DNA of 64,000 nt from Paramecium sonneborni. Taxonomy: Eukaryota; Ciliophora; Oligohymenophorea; Peniculida; Parameciidae. The translations under genes and the position numbers were made by a program. The stretch covers positions 144,106-208,105 of the forward strand of contig CAJJDN010000063.1 of NCBI GenBank assembly GCA_905182985.1. The letters run 5' to 3'. The notes below the pieces were generated by a model. That model was given only the letters and a program-made list of their open reading frames with translations, had not been told where the DNA came from and did not search any database. Shown in pieces: positions 10,184 to 21,453 of this stretch; the stretch's first letter is position 1, and each line of letters opens with the position of its first letter.

Positions 10184-13100
10184 TCATAAAAATTAATGGA
10201 AAACTACTTTCTAAATCGGAAACTATATTGAATTGTTTTATTTTGTTGATTCTTAATTCAATTGATCATTTATTTATTTTTAAAGAGGGAAATTTTATTA
10301 AGGAATATTCTATACACATTCGATATTCTTTAACTCCTAAAGAACTTAATTAATTTATAATCTTTATTAATAATTTGGATTGAGCATTTTTGTCATTAAA
10401 TTTTTGATCTAATCATTTACTTTTAACTAATTCATTTTTCCAGTCAAATAATCTGAATTTAAAATTTATTATTTTACTTTATTCTCACTTTCTCCTAAAT
10501 AATAATATCAATATAATAACCTGTGAATAATTATTAATATAATAGAATTTCATAAAATACGCATCCAAGAGACCAAATATCTACTGCAAAAGTATAATTT
10601 TGTTTATTTTCTATAATTTCAGGCGCTGAATATTAAGTTGTTCCAGGTCTTATTGTTAAATTTGTTCCTTCATTTGATCTTATTTATCCAAAATCAATAA
10701 GTTTAAATTGATTTCCTATTTTAATAAAATTTTCAGGTTTAATATCTCTATGTATTAATTATTATTAATGTAAAAATTATATAGACTAAGATATCTAATA
10801 TATATTTATAATTTAATAATACCTAAATTAAAATGTCACGTTTCTATTGAAATGTCAACAATTACTATTCATTTATGAATTTCTGTAAATCTTTCTCTCC
10901 TTATTCCATGATTAAAACATCTTAGTTATTCCATTTAAATCTTTCATAAATTCTAATTAATCCAGATTTCTAATAATTATATTAACTTATATTATTTTGA
11001 TTTTCATATTAATTCTGAAATTATATCAGATAATCAACAAATTAAATTTCATAATCTTTAGTATTTTATTAACGTTTTAAAGCAAATTATTTTTAATCAT
11101 TTAATCCCCAATTAATTGATTTAGCTAAATAGACTGTTCCTTGTGCTCCTTCTCCAAGTATTCTTATTGTTTTAAATTTTCTATTAGGAAAATTTGGATA
11201 ATTAGGAGCATCAATTACAGAATTGTTGTTGTTAAATATATTATCCTGTAAATTTTCTTAGTTCTATTATTGTTTTGATAAATTTAATTATTGTTATTGT
11301 TGTAATGATTATAATTGTTAAGCGGATTATTAAAATTAAATTTGTTATGATATTGATGTAGGTTTCTCTTATTATTGGAATTTATGGGAATTATCTTTTA
11401 TATCTGCTTTTATATATAATTAATTTAATGTAGATTCAATGGCATTTAGTTTGTTTTCATATTCTTTTTAAATTATTTATAACTATTCTTTTAATTATTA
11501 TTAATTTTATTCTAATTATTGTTATTATGAGATTTGTTATGAATATGATTTATTCAAAGTCTCTATTATTTTATCTTTTTCTGAATATTGATTTATTTTA
11601 TAATTTTCTATTTAAGTAAATTATTCTTTTAATTAATTTAATGAATAATCGTTGCTTATTTGTTTACTCTATATTGATTAAGTTAATTATTATAATTAAT
11701 TTTAATATTCTTCGAATAATTGTTATTATGTTCTCTAAGATGATTATGATTAGCTCAAAGATTCTATTATTTTATCTTTTTCTGAATATTGATTTATATT
11801 ATAATTTTCTATTTAAGTTAATTATTCTTTTAATTAATTTATTGAAGAATCAATGTTTTTTAGTTTGTTATCCAATACTTTTTGTAGATTATCTTACAAT
11901 TATTATTATTAATATTGTTATTATTGGAATAATGATTAATAATATTATACCATTTATTATGATTATATCTTTAATGATTCCATTCTTTCATCTTTCTCTT
12001 ATTGTATTATAGTTATTTTTTCTTAGAAATTATCAAAAGAAGTATTAATGTCTTTTAGTTTATTTTCAAAATCTATTTGCATATTATTTTAGGTTTATAA
12101 TAATTATTATTCTAATTATTATTATTTTTGTTATAATTATAATTGCAGTGATTCTACATTTGTATTTTTTTCTTATTATAGAATTTTATTTTAATTTTCT
12201 ACTTTAGTTAATTTTTCTTATAATTACTTTAATGAAGAATCGATGTCTGTTAGTTTATTTTAAAATCCTTTTTGTACATTTTCTTAGATCGATTACTATT
12301 GTAATGTTTGTTATAATTGTTCTAATAATTGTTTATACGACTGTTGTGTGTTAATTGATTCTAAAAATTAAATCTTTGATTCATATTTATCTTCAATAAG
12401 TTTTATTATTTATGCTTCAGTTAAGTTACCTTAAAATGGTTATTGATTTGCAGGACTTGTAAGAGTTGATTGATTATTTACAACTTATTAAGCAATATTA
12501 TTTTTATTTAAGTATTTTTAAAACTCATTACAAATCTTATCTATTGAAGGTCGTTCTTTATCAGTATAATTCAACATTGATATTATCAATTTTTTAATCT
12601 CTTCTGGAGTTTATAATTAATTTATTTTTGCATTAACAAAAGCTGGAGTAGTTTTGTGTCTTTTTATTTAATTTATTATTTCCTTTTTACTTGATTCTAA
12701 GAATATAAATTTAGTATACCATTAAATAATGATTTAGATGATAATATTTCATAAAACAAGCATGCTAATGCCCATACATCAACTTTTTCTGTACAATTAT
12801 TTTGAGATTCTATAATTTCTGGTGCTTAAAATATTAAATTTCCAATTTATTATATTTGTGAGTCGAAAGGCACAGATCCATGAACCAATCCAAAATCAAT
12901 TAATTTAAAATTATCTCCTACTTTCAGATAATTTTCTGGTTTGATCTCTTGATGGATTAAATTCTAATTATGTAAATAAAGTATTGGTTGACTTATCTAT
13001 AAGTTTATTAAAAATTAAATTATTACTTAAAAACATATTTTTATTTTGTCATCTATGGATTAATTGTTATTTTTAGCTATGTAATCATATAAACTTTCTG

Positions 13101-13434
13101 AGCCTACTTCCATAATAATGCAATGGTTAGCTTTCCATAAAAAATAATCATATATTCGAATTATGTTACTGGGAATGTATTGTTGATTATTTCCATTCTC
13201 ATAAATGTTTTAATATTGTATTAACTTTTATATAAACTATTTCTCATGATCTTTCATATTCTTTTGTAATTTAAGAGCAACTTGTTTAGGATTATTACCC
13301 CAATTATAAGCTGTAGAAAGAAATACTGTACCTTCACCTCCAGCTCCAAGAAGCTTTGTTATTTAAAAACACCTTAAAGGATAATCATTTGTTTTAGCAT
13401 CCACATTTGAGTTTATCAATTAATATACTTACAT
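10184..13434 (-). CDS. Two-kinase-domain protein, first domain a likely pseudokinase (1057 aa)
   Basis: Four exons (13434-12720, 12696-10823, 10794-10521, 10494-10184) with introns of 23, 28 and 26 nt sum to 1058 codons ending in TGA. Residues ~25-290 form a B-type kinase domain with [15 protein letters not shown] and DFG. The catalytic HRD is HQE (residues 161-163, codons 12946-12954), so the proton-accepting Asp is missing. A ~440-residue Gln/Asn/Leu-rich coiled linker follows. Residues ~735-1035 form an A-type kinase with [23 protein letters not shown] and DFG, all intact. The layout and intron positions match the gene at 2023-4519. By analogy with other pseudokinase-kinase pairs, the first domain may regulate the second; that is inference. 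Confidence 0.88.
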
Positions 13435-14769
13435 TTCTTTTTCTATGAGATTTTAAAATAAAATAATAAATTAAAATTTTAATTTAACAAAAACAAATTA
13501 AAGTAGAATTTTTAATTATTCAGTATTTTTCTATATTGTTTTGACTTTCACTATTTAAACTTAAGGAATAATCTAGATTTTTAAAATATTATTATTATTT
13601 TATTTCAGTAGAAATGCATTCATACTTAATCGAATTTGGCTGTTAGCAATAATATTTAATTTACTATTATATATTTAACATTGGGGAAAAAGAAAATGTT
13701 TTTCACAAACATTTTTACATTTAAAAGAAGATCAAATTTCTAATTCACTTAAATTTAGATAAAAAATTTTTTTAATTTTAACGGAAAAAAATCAAGTTTA
13801 ATTTAGGATAATCTAAATCTATTCAAAACATATGGTTCATAAAGAAATAATCATTCCAAATAATTTTTGAGCATTTCTCCTCAATTTAAACATATTTAAA
13901 AATAAATTTAATTGAATTTCTACAAAAATTTGAATTTTGAGCCCTTTAAGTATTAAAGTAAAATTTATTCTTAAGAATTTTATAAGGCAACATAATTTAA
14001 TTATAAGAAGTAAATATAAGAGATAGACTAGTATAATATTAATAATCAGAAAAAAATGTAGAACTTAAAGAGATATTGAAATAGTGGTCTTGTAATTAAA
14101 TTGTACAATAATTGTCATTTAGATACTCTAAGAAATAATAATAGATTTAGATTTTAGTTAAATGCTTTTCTTCATTTATAGAATTATTTATAGTTTAATG
14201 CTTTTGTGAAAAAAAGCTTTAAAGAGTTAATCATAAATTTATTACATTAAAATTTGGAGGCAATATTTTCAAAAATTTGGTTGACAACTTAGTTTAAAAC
14301 TTACTTATTTAAGTACTTTAACAAATTAGTTATATCTGAATTGAGTAATCTGCACTATCGATGTAAAGATAAATTAGGGTATTTTAAATATTTTTCTGAT
14401 ATCTGAGTAAATTTTTAAATATAATATACAAACTGTAAGAATATAGTAGTAATTGATTATCCAAATAAAGAGTCTAATCTCATTTAAAGCTAAAAGATCT
14501 TTATCAAAGCTTCTTAATTAACAATATGTATTGCAAATTTTGTTAAAGCTACAATTAAAAGTTATTTAATTTATCAATTTTTAATGCTTGCAATAATGAA
14601 CTGTTGCTTTCTGATAACCTCTTGTGAAATTGAATCGAGGTATTTTCATTGTTAGCAATAGTAATTATAATACACAATATTAATAATTAATTATTTTTTA
14701 TTTATAAATTTAAATTATTAAATATTATTTAATATAGATTATTAAATATTATTAATATCATCTCTCAAT
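13435..14769. other. Intergenic, no gene seen
   Basis: AT-rich spacer upstream of the dual-kinase gene. I see no supported gene. The first ~80 bases correspond to the 5' flank of the paralogous kinases. Confidence 0.4.
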
Positions 14770-15600
14770 TAAAAATTATAGAAAATTTACTTTTAATGAT
14801 AAAAAAATTTGTGATCTAAGTCTTGAACAATCAAATTCAAAACATTTTCATCAACATCATTTAATAATATATTCAACTAATTAGCTGCAGTCTAAGAAAG
14901 AAGATGTCCCTTTAGAACTATCAATATGACATGTTTTAATGGATTTACATAAATATAAATTAAATATAAAATTAAAAATGAATAAAATAACCTCTCTATC
15001 AATCATAAGAGTTAACATAACTTATTGGTTAAACATATTTATTGTTACTTTTTGATACTTTAAAATATATAAGACCACAATAGATAAATATTTTAGGTTA
15101 AAAGCTTTAAATCAAAATAACAAAGACTTAAATTAATATATTTCCTTAAGCTTATTTTTATATTTGAGAATGGCAGGATTCTTATCTATTAGATTAATGA
15201 AAATTAAATGTCATGAAATTTGATTTAATTTTAATACTAAAGCTCTGCAATAATAAATTCAATGACTATAAGATTTTAATATAATATTATCCAATAATTA
15301 TAAGTATAATTGCTAGATATTAAATAACCTCATATAATAAATATTAATCTAATCTATCAAATATTACCAAATAAATTTTAATTTTCTCTTTAAGCTCAAC
15401 TTAACAACAAAGTAATAATCTTGATATAATTGGTACACCCATATTTGATAATTTAAATTTAAAAATTTAGTTATATTCATATATTTTTAAGTTGTTTTTG
15501 CTTAAAATTTTAAGAATAATTATTAACTCTAGATTATTCATAAAGCCTAAATAATGTAATTCTCATTCCATCATATTATTTTTTTAAAGAGAACACAATT
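14770..15600 (-). pseudogene. Decayed coding region, minus strand
   Basis: Read leftwards, several helical, Leu-rich frames occur (for example ISLRKYINLSLCYF and NIYLLWSYIFQSIKKQQQI), separated by TGA stops and register changes. The Trp-containing helices are weakly reminiscent of ARM/HEAT repeats, but I cannot assign a family. Part of this stretch (from 15131) lies in the duplicated contig end. Probably a relic. Confidence 0.22.
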
Positions 15601-16179
15601 AAATTTACTTCTAAAGTTGTAGATTTAACCTTTCATATTAAAATAATGAATCACTAATGCTTTTAGAAAATCTGCTTAAATTTCTGTTTATTAAATTTAA
15701 TTATATTATTTATTAATTAATTTATAAAATTTAATAGAATTAGGAATGCAATATAACTAAATGATCAATTCTGTTGTAGAAGCTCCAACAAGAGAATATC
15801 CTAAAAGATAATTTGTATTAACAAAGCTTCTTGGAGCAGGAGGTGAAGGAGCAGTATATTTAGCTACAGCTGATAATTGGGGTAATAATCCTAAAAAAGT
15901 TGCTCTTAAATTTCAAAAGAATATGGAAGATAATGAGAAATAGTTTATATAAAATTTAATACAATATTAAAACATTTATGAGAATGGAAATAATCAACAA
16001 TACACTCCCAGTAACATAATTCGAATATTTGAATATTTTGAATGGAAAGCTAACCATTGCATTATTATGGAAGTAGGCTCAGAAAGTTTATATGATTAAA
16101 TAGCTAAAAATAACAATTAATCCATAGATGACAAAATAAAAATATGTTTTGATGTAATAATTTTATTTTTAATAAACTT
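15131..16179. repeat. Contig-end duplicate, first copy (1049 bp)
   Basis: This sequence recurs without visible difference at 16181-17229, directly after the single N at 16180. It holds intergenic sequence and the first 434 bases of the B-type kinase gene. The arrangement fits an unmerged overlap between two contigs. Confidence 0.9.
15746..16179 (+). pseudogene. Truncated duplicate of B-type kinase 5' end (assembly copy)
   Basis: It is identical to the first 434 coding bases of the kinase at 16796-20040 (Gly loop GAGGEGAVYLA, VALKFQ) and stops at the N. It should not be counted as a gene. It reads through the same start context (ATG at 15746, with a second in-frame ATG five codons later). Confidence 0.85.
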
Positions 16180-16180
16180 N
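16180..16180. other. Assembly gap (single N)
   Basis: One N separates the two identical 1049-bp segments. It marks a contig join. Confidence 0.95.
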
Positions 16181-17229
16181 AATTAATATATTTCCTTAAG
16201 CTTATTTTTATATTTGAGAATGGCAGGATTCTTATCTATTAGATTAATGAAAATTAAATGTCATGAAATTTGATTTAATTTTAATACTAAAGCTCTGCAA
16301 TAATAAATTCAATGACTATAAGATTTTAATATAATATTATCCAATAATTATAAGTATAATTGCTAGATATTAAATAACCTCATATAATAAATATTAATCT
16401 AATCTATCAAATATTACCAAATAAATTTTAATTTTCTCTTTAAGCTCAACTTAACAACAAAGTAATAATCTTGATATAATTGGTACACCCATATTTGATA
16501 ATTTAAATTTAAAAATTTAGTTATATTCATATATTTTTAAGTTGTTTTTGCTTAAAATTTTAAGAATAATTATTAACTCTAGATTATTCATAAAGCCTAA
16601 ATAATGTAATTCTCATTCCATCATATTATTTTTTTAAAGAGAACACAATTAAATTTACTTCTAAAGTTGTAGATTTAACCTTTCATATTAAAATAATGAA
16701 TCACTAATGCTTTTAGAAAATCTGCTTAAATTTCTGTTTATTAAATTTAATTATATTATTTATTAATTAATTTATAAAATTTAATAGAATTAGGAATGCA
16801 ATATAACTAAATGATCAATTCTGTTGTAGAAGCTCCAACAAGAGAATATCCTAAAAGATAATTTGTATTAACAAAGCTTCTTGGAGCAGGAGGTGAAGGA
16901 GCAGTATATTTAGCTACAGCTGATAATTGGGGTAATAATCCTAAAAAAGTTGCTCTTAAATTTCAAAAGAATATGGAAGATAATGAGAAATAGTTTATAT
17001 AAAATTTAATACAATATTAAAACATTTATGAGAATGGAAATAATCAACAATACACTCCCAGTAACATAATTCGAATATTTGAATATTTTGAATGGAAAGC
17101 TAACCATTGCATTATTATGGAAGTAGGCTCAGAAAGTTTATATGATTAAATAGCTAAAAATAACAATTAATCCATAGATGACAAAATAAAAATATGTTTT
17201 GATGTAATAATTTTATTTTTAATAAACTT
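16181..17229. repeat. Contig-end duplicate, second copy (1049 bp)
   Basis: Copy of 15131-16179, continuous with the complete kinase gene on its right. The true locus most likely has this sequence once. Confidence 0.9.
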
Positions 17230-20040
17230 ATAGATAACTCAACCAATCCTTTTTTTACATAAATAAAAATTAATCCATCGAGATATCAAACCAGAAAATT
17301 ATATAAAAGTAGGAGATATTTTTAAATTAATTGACTTTGGCTTGGTTCGTGGATCTGCCCCTTTCGACTTAAAAGCATAATAAGTTGGCACTTTAATATT
17401 TCAAGCACCAGAACTTATAGAACCATAGAATAATTATACAGAAAAAGTTGATATCTGGGCATTAGCATGTGTGTTTTATGAAGTATTATCTTCTAATTCA
17501 TTATTTAATGGTATACTAAATTTATATTTTTAGGATCAAGTTTCAATGAAATAATAAATTTAATAAAAAGTCACAAAACTAAGCCAGATTTTGCAAAAAT
17601 AAAATAATTATAAACTCCAGAAGAGATTAAATAATTGATAATATCGATGTTAAATTATGATGCCTCTAAAAGGCCTTCGATAGATAAGGTTTATTAAGAC
17701 TTATAAAATTACTTAATAAAAAAGGGTATCATGCCACCTCCTCCTTCACCTCCTGAGAAGGATAAAAATACTGGAACTCAATAACAATAGTAAAATGTAA
17801 AAATATAAAGTGAATAATAGAAACCGCAAAATTAAGAAAAACCAACAGAATAAAAATAAAAAGATGTACAAAATCCTCAAATTGACAATAGAGGAACTGG
17901 TTTTCCTGCAAATTTATAAACAAATTAAAAACAAGAACAAGAAAAAAAACAGCCTCAGAATATATAACCACAACAATTAGAATAAAAAGAAAAACTATAA
18001 AACAATTTAAGTGAATAATAGATTATAACAATGATTGAAAATAAATGCTAATCAATAATTGAAAATAAAGTCTAATTAAAAATTGAAAAAGCATTATAAA
18101 GTTAAAAAGAAACTTATGAAAACTAAATTAAATCTACATAAAAAGAAATAAACTAATTAAAATTAGAGTAATAATAAAAATTAGAATAAAATACAAAATT
18201 ATTCGAAGAATAATTAGAAAAAAATATTTATTCTTAAATATAAGTAGAATATTAAAAATTAGTAGTATAAACTAAAAATGAATTAGAAGAGAGATTTAAT
18301 AAAATAAATTTATAAGCAACATAATAGCAACAATAGAATTAAAATACACTCATATAAAAATAATTTGAAGATTAAAGATAATCTTTTACTTCTTCATTAT
18401 AATAATAATAAGCAGAATATTAAAAATTAGTAGCGTAAAATAAAAATGAATTTTAAGAGAGATTTAAAGAGATAGAATCCTAATAACAATCATAAAAAGC
18501 GAAATAACAATTAATAGAATAAAATTAAATATATTTAAAAGATTTTTTAGAATAACAATCTTAAATCTAAAATTATAACATTTAAAAACAATTTGAATCC
18601 ATCGGTTCTTAATTCAAAGAATAACTAGAATAATATTTACATTTAGAAATTTAAAAAAGTTAAAATGAATTAATAGAGAGAGTTAAAATAATAGAACTTT
18701 CAATGTAATAAAAATTCAATGAATTAACGTAAATAAAAGCACTTGAGAATAATGCCTTTGAAATGAAAGTTGTTTCAACTTAACTAGAAAATTCAAATAG
18801 TGTTGAAAACTAGTAGGATGTTGACGGAAATTAATTAATGATTGATATTGACAATTCAAAGAATTAATTATAAGCGAATACTAATTTAGAATAATAATAA
18901 AAAAATCAAAATGTAATTTTCAATTAAGAGTCGGATTCAACTAAATAAAATAAATTAGAAAATATTGAAAAGTATAAACAAGAGAAAGATTTTATCTTCA
19001 AATTATTTTAACTTTTTAACTAAAATCTAGTTTAAGAATTAAAAAACTTAATAGGAAAGTAAAATTAATTAGAGTCAGAATAATATTTGCAGAATTAGAA
19101 TCAATCTGACCAATGTCAAAATAACTAAGATAACAATTTATTATAAAATTAACAATAATAGTAAGTTTAATCAAATAATTAATAAGTTTAATAAAATATT
19201 TTATAAAATGAATAACTCTAATCTTAATAAAAAGATTAGTAAATTGAATAAGAACCTTAGAACAATCTAAAGAACTAAGAAGACATTTTATTATAAGATT
19301 ATCAACAATAGTCTTAGAATGTATCAAATACTTAATCAAATCAAGAGTCATCATCTTAATAATAGTATTAGAATGATGAAAATAAAATTTAAAACAATAT
19401 TAATGAATAAGAAAACAATAAATTCTAACAACAACAATTATAATTTAACTTTGCAAAGTAAAATTAATCAGAGGATTAATAATTAACTTTTGAATAAACA
19501 TCGGCAGACATATTGTCATAATTTGTTTCATAATCAAATGTATTATAAAAAAATTTTAATCAATTAGATGAATCAACTATGAATGAATACTAGAGTCTTT
19601 TTTAAAATTTAACACAGGAATTATTTAGTTAAGTTGTAACTTTAGGAAAGTAGATTAATGATTTAAAAAAATAGAATTAAGTTTAAAATAATGAGAACAA
19701 AAAGTAAATTAATACTTTAAATGAAGAGATTTAAGAGATAAAATAAAAGAATTAAATTTAAATTAACGAGAGGTAATAATAGATAGAAGCTAAAGCAAAG
19801 TTGATTAAAGAATTAGAATAAAAGAATTAAGATTAAGTTAATGAGAGCAAAAAATAGATTGAGACTTTTAATAAAGTGATTGAAGATTTAAAACAATAGA
19901 ATGAGAATTAAACTAAGGCGAACAAGTAGTAGATTGATACTTTAAATAAATTGAATGAAGATTTAAAATTATAGATTTAAGTATAAGCTAATGAGAGCAA
20001 AAAGTAGATTGATAATTTAAACTAAAAAAATTAAAATTGA
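16796..20040 (+). CDS. B-type Ser/Thr kinase with long coiled-coil tail (1073 aa)
   Basis: Two exons (16796-17510, 17534-20040) with one 23-nt intron give 1074 codons ending in TGA. Residues ~25-290 are the kinase domain: [23 protein letters not shown] (His161-Arg-Asp163), IDFG, QAPE and the C-lobe RPS motif. After a short proline run (MPPPPSPP, ~residue 300), the remaining ~770 residues are Gln/Glu/Asn/Lys-rich with heptad-like Leu spacing, so a long coiled coil is likely. Repeats such as NESKKQID occur near the end. The gene is closely related to the one at 43289-47433, with near-identical stretches in both kinase and tail, and shares its intron position. The A-type kinase follows on the same strand. 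Function is unknown; anchoring to a filament or cortex via the tail is inference. Confidence 0.9.
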
Positions 20041-21453
20041 TTGTTTTTTATTCATAAAAAAGTTAAATAAAAATATTTATTATTTCTTTTAGGTATTTAT
20101 TAAATAATTTAAAAGAATCAAGTAAATTAAGACGCATGTTATTATTTGAATCATATTTTAATTTTTTATTATTACAATCATTACGTCAATGTAAATGCAT
20201 AAACCTTTTAACTTTATTTCTTCATTATGATTTTATTTTGACATTTATCATATTTAGTCTTTCTTTTTTTAATCTTCCTCAATTCTTCATTTTTTTAACC
20301 TATATTCATTTATTTCAATTAATAACTTTTTTATTTTTACTTTTCAAATCATTTTTATGATAAATACATTCAAACTTCAATTATAAATTAATTTCAGATG
20401 AGTTATTATTTTAAATCTGAAATAATTACCTTAAATATTTTTCTTGATTATAAAATTTAATTGTTTTCTTGGTCACTTTGATTTTTCTAAGCTTAATTCT
20501 AAAATTTAATTTGCTTTTTATTTTTGTTATAAAAATCTATGGGACACTTATTGATAAAAAATTATTAAAAATTATATGAATTCAATTAAAAAATTAAGGA
20601 ATTAGTAGGTTTAAGTAATTTTGTGAAAAGTATATTTGGAAAAAATTCCAATTATGGAAGGATGAAAAATATGAGAATGAACTAAATTAATAAAGATTCA
20701 AAATGAATGGATAAAACATATTTACAAACAAATAACTCTAAAAATTCGACATTATATTTGCATTAATTGGGTGAACACCAAATTATTTTTATCACTAAGG
20801 CATGAATTTCTATTTTTTGGTAGCGAAGTATCATGACCAAAGAAACAAACCTCTAAAAAATTACATTATCACCAAACTTATATCAAAAGCTATAAAAAAA
20901 AGGGAAAGTTTGCTGCAAGATTCTTGACACAGTTACTAATTATATATTTTTAGATAAAAAATCTGGTAAAATATCATGTTTAACATGCCAAAACAATAAT
21001 TTGAGTTAAATTAAAAACTTTGATTATTATTTCAAGCTAAATAAATAGAATTTTAGCTCTTAAAAAAGTTTTGTTCGTTTATATTTATTTATTACTACAA
21101 CGATAGTCTTTTTAGATTGTTAACTTTTTAATTGTTTATTAACTCAAACTTTTAGAATTTGATTTTCAGGACTTTAATCTTATCATAATCATTTTTTGAT
21201 TTACATTCATGAGAGATATGAACTATTATTGGTACTCTAATTTTTTAATTTAATATTCTTTTTTAGTAATTTAAAGTAATTCGATAATTTAAAGGCCTTC
21301 CAGTTATTTTCTAGAATATTCCTAACCTTTGACCTCCTCCATATTGAGTAAATTGATTTATTTTTTGATTAAGTTTATGTATATAGAATTTTAACAATTA
21401 TTAGGATAATAATAATCGATTATTATGAAAATAATATTGAAATAATATTCTAT
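20041..21453. other. Intergenic spacer with inverted-repeat arm
   Basis: The left arm of an inverted repeat lies at 20138-20373. Fragmentary plus-strand frames occur at ~20538-20700 (starting MGHLLIKN) and ~20700-21060, but stops break them. No complete gene is supported. Confidence 0.4.
20138..20373 (+). repeat. Inverted repeat, left arm
   Basis: About 230 bases match the reverse complement of 25138-25366 at roughly 90% or better by eye, with a few short indels. The arms bracket the A-type kinase gene. Read on the complementary strand, the arm looks like the decayed 3' end of a Lys/Glu-rich coding sequence. Confidence 0.75.

Noticed and set aside
11641..12012. Open frame of 123 codons on the plus strand, Ile/Leu-rich
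   Set aside because: It is the antisense of the Gln/Asn/Leu-rich linker of the dual-kinase gene (10184-13434). TAA/TAG-rich coding gives TTA/CTA-rich frames on the other strand.
17150..17179. 30-nt GT...AG stretch in the B-type kinase considered as an intron
   Set aside because: It is a multiple of three, and the paralogues read through it in frame as the helix before HRD, so it is coding.
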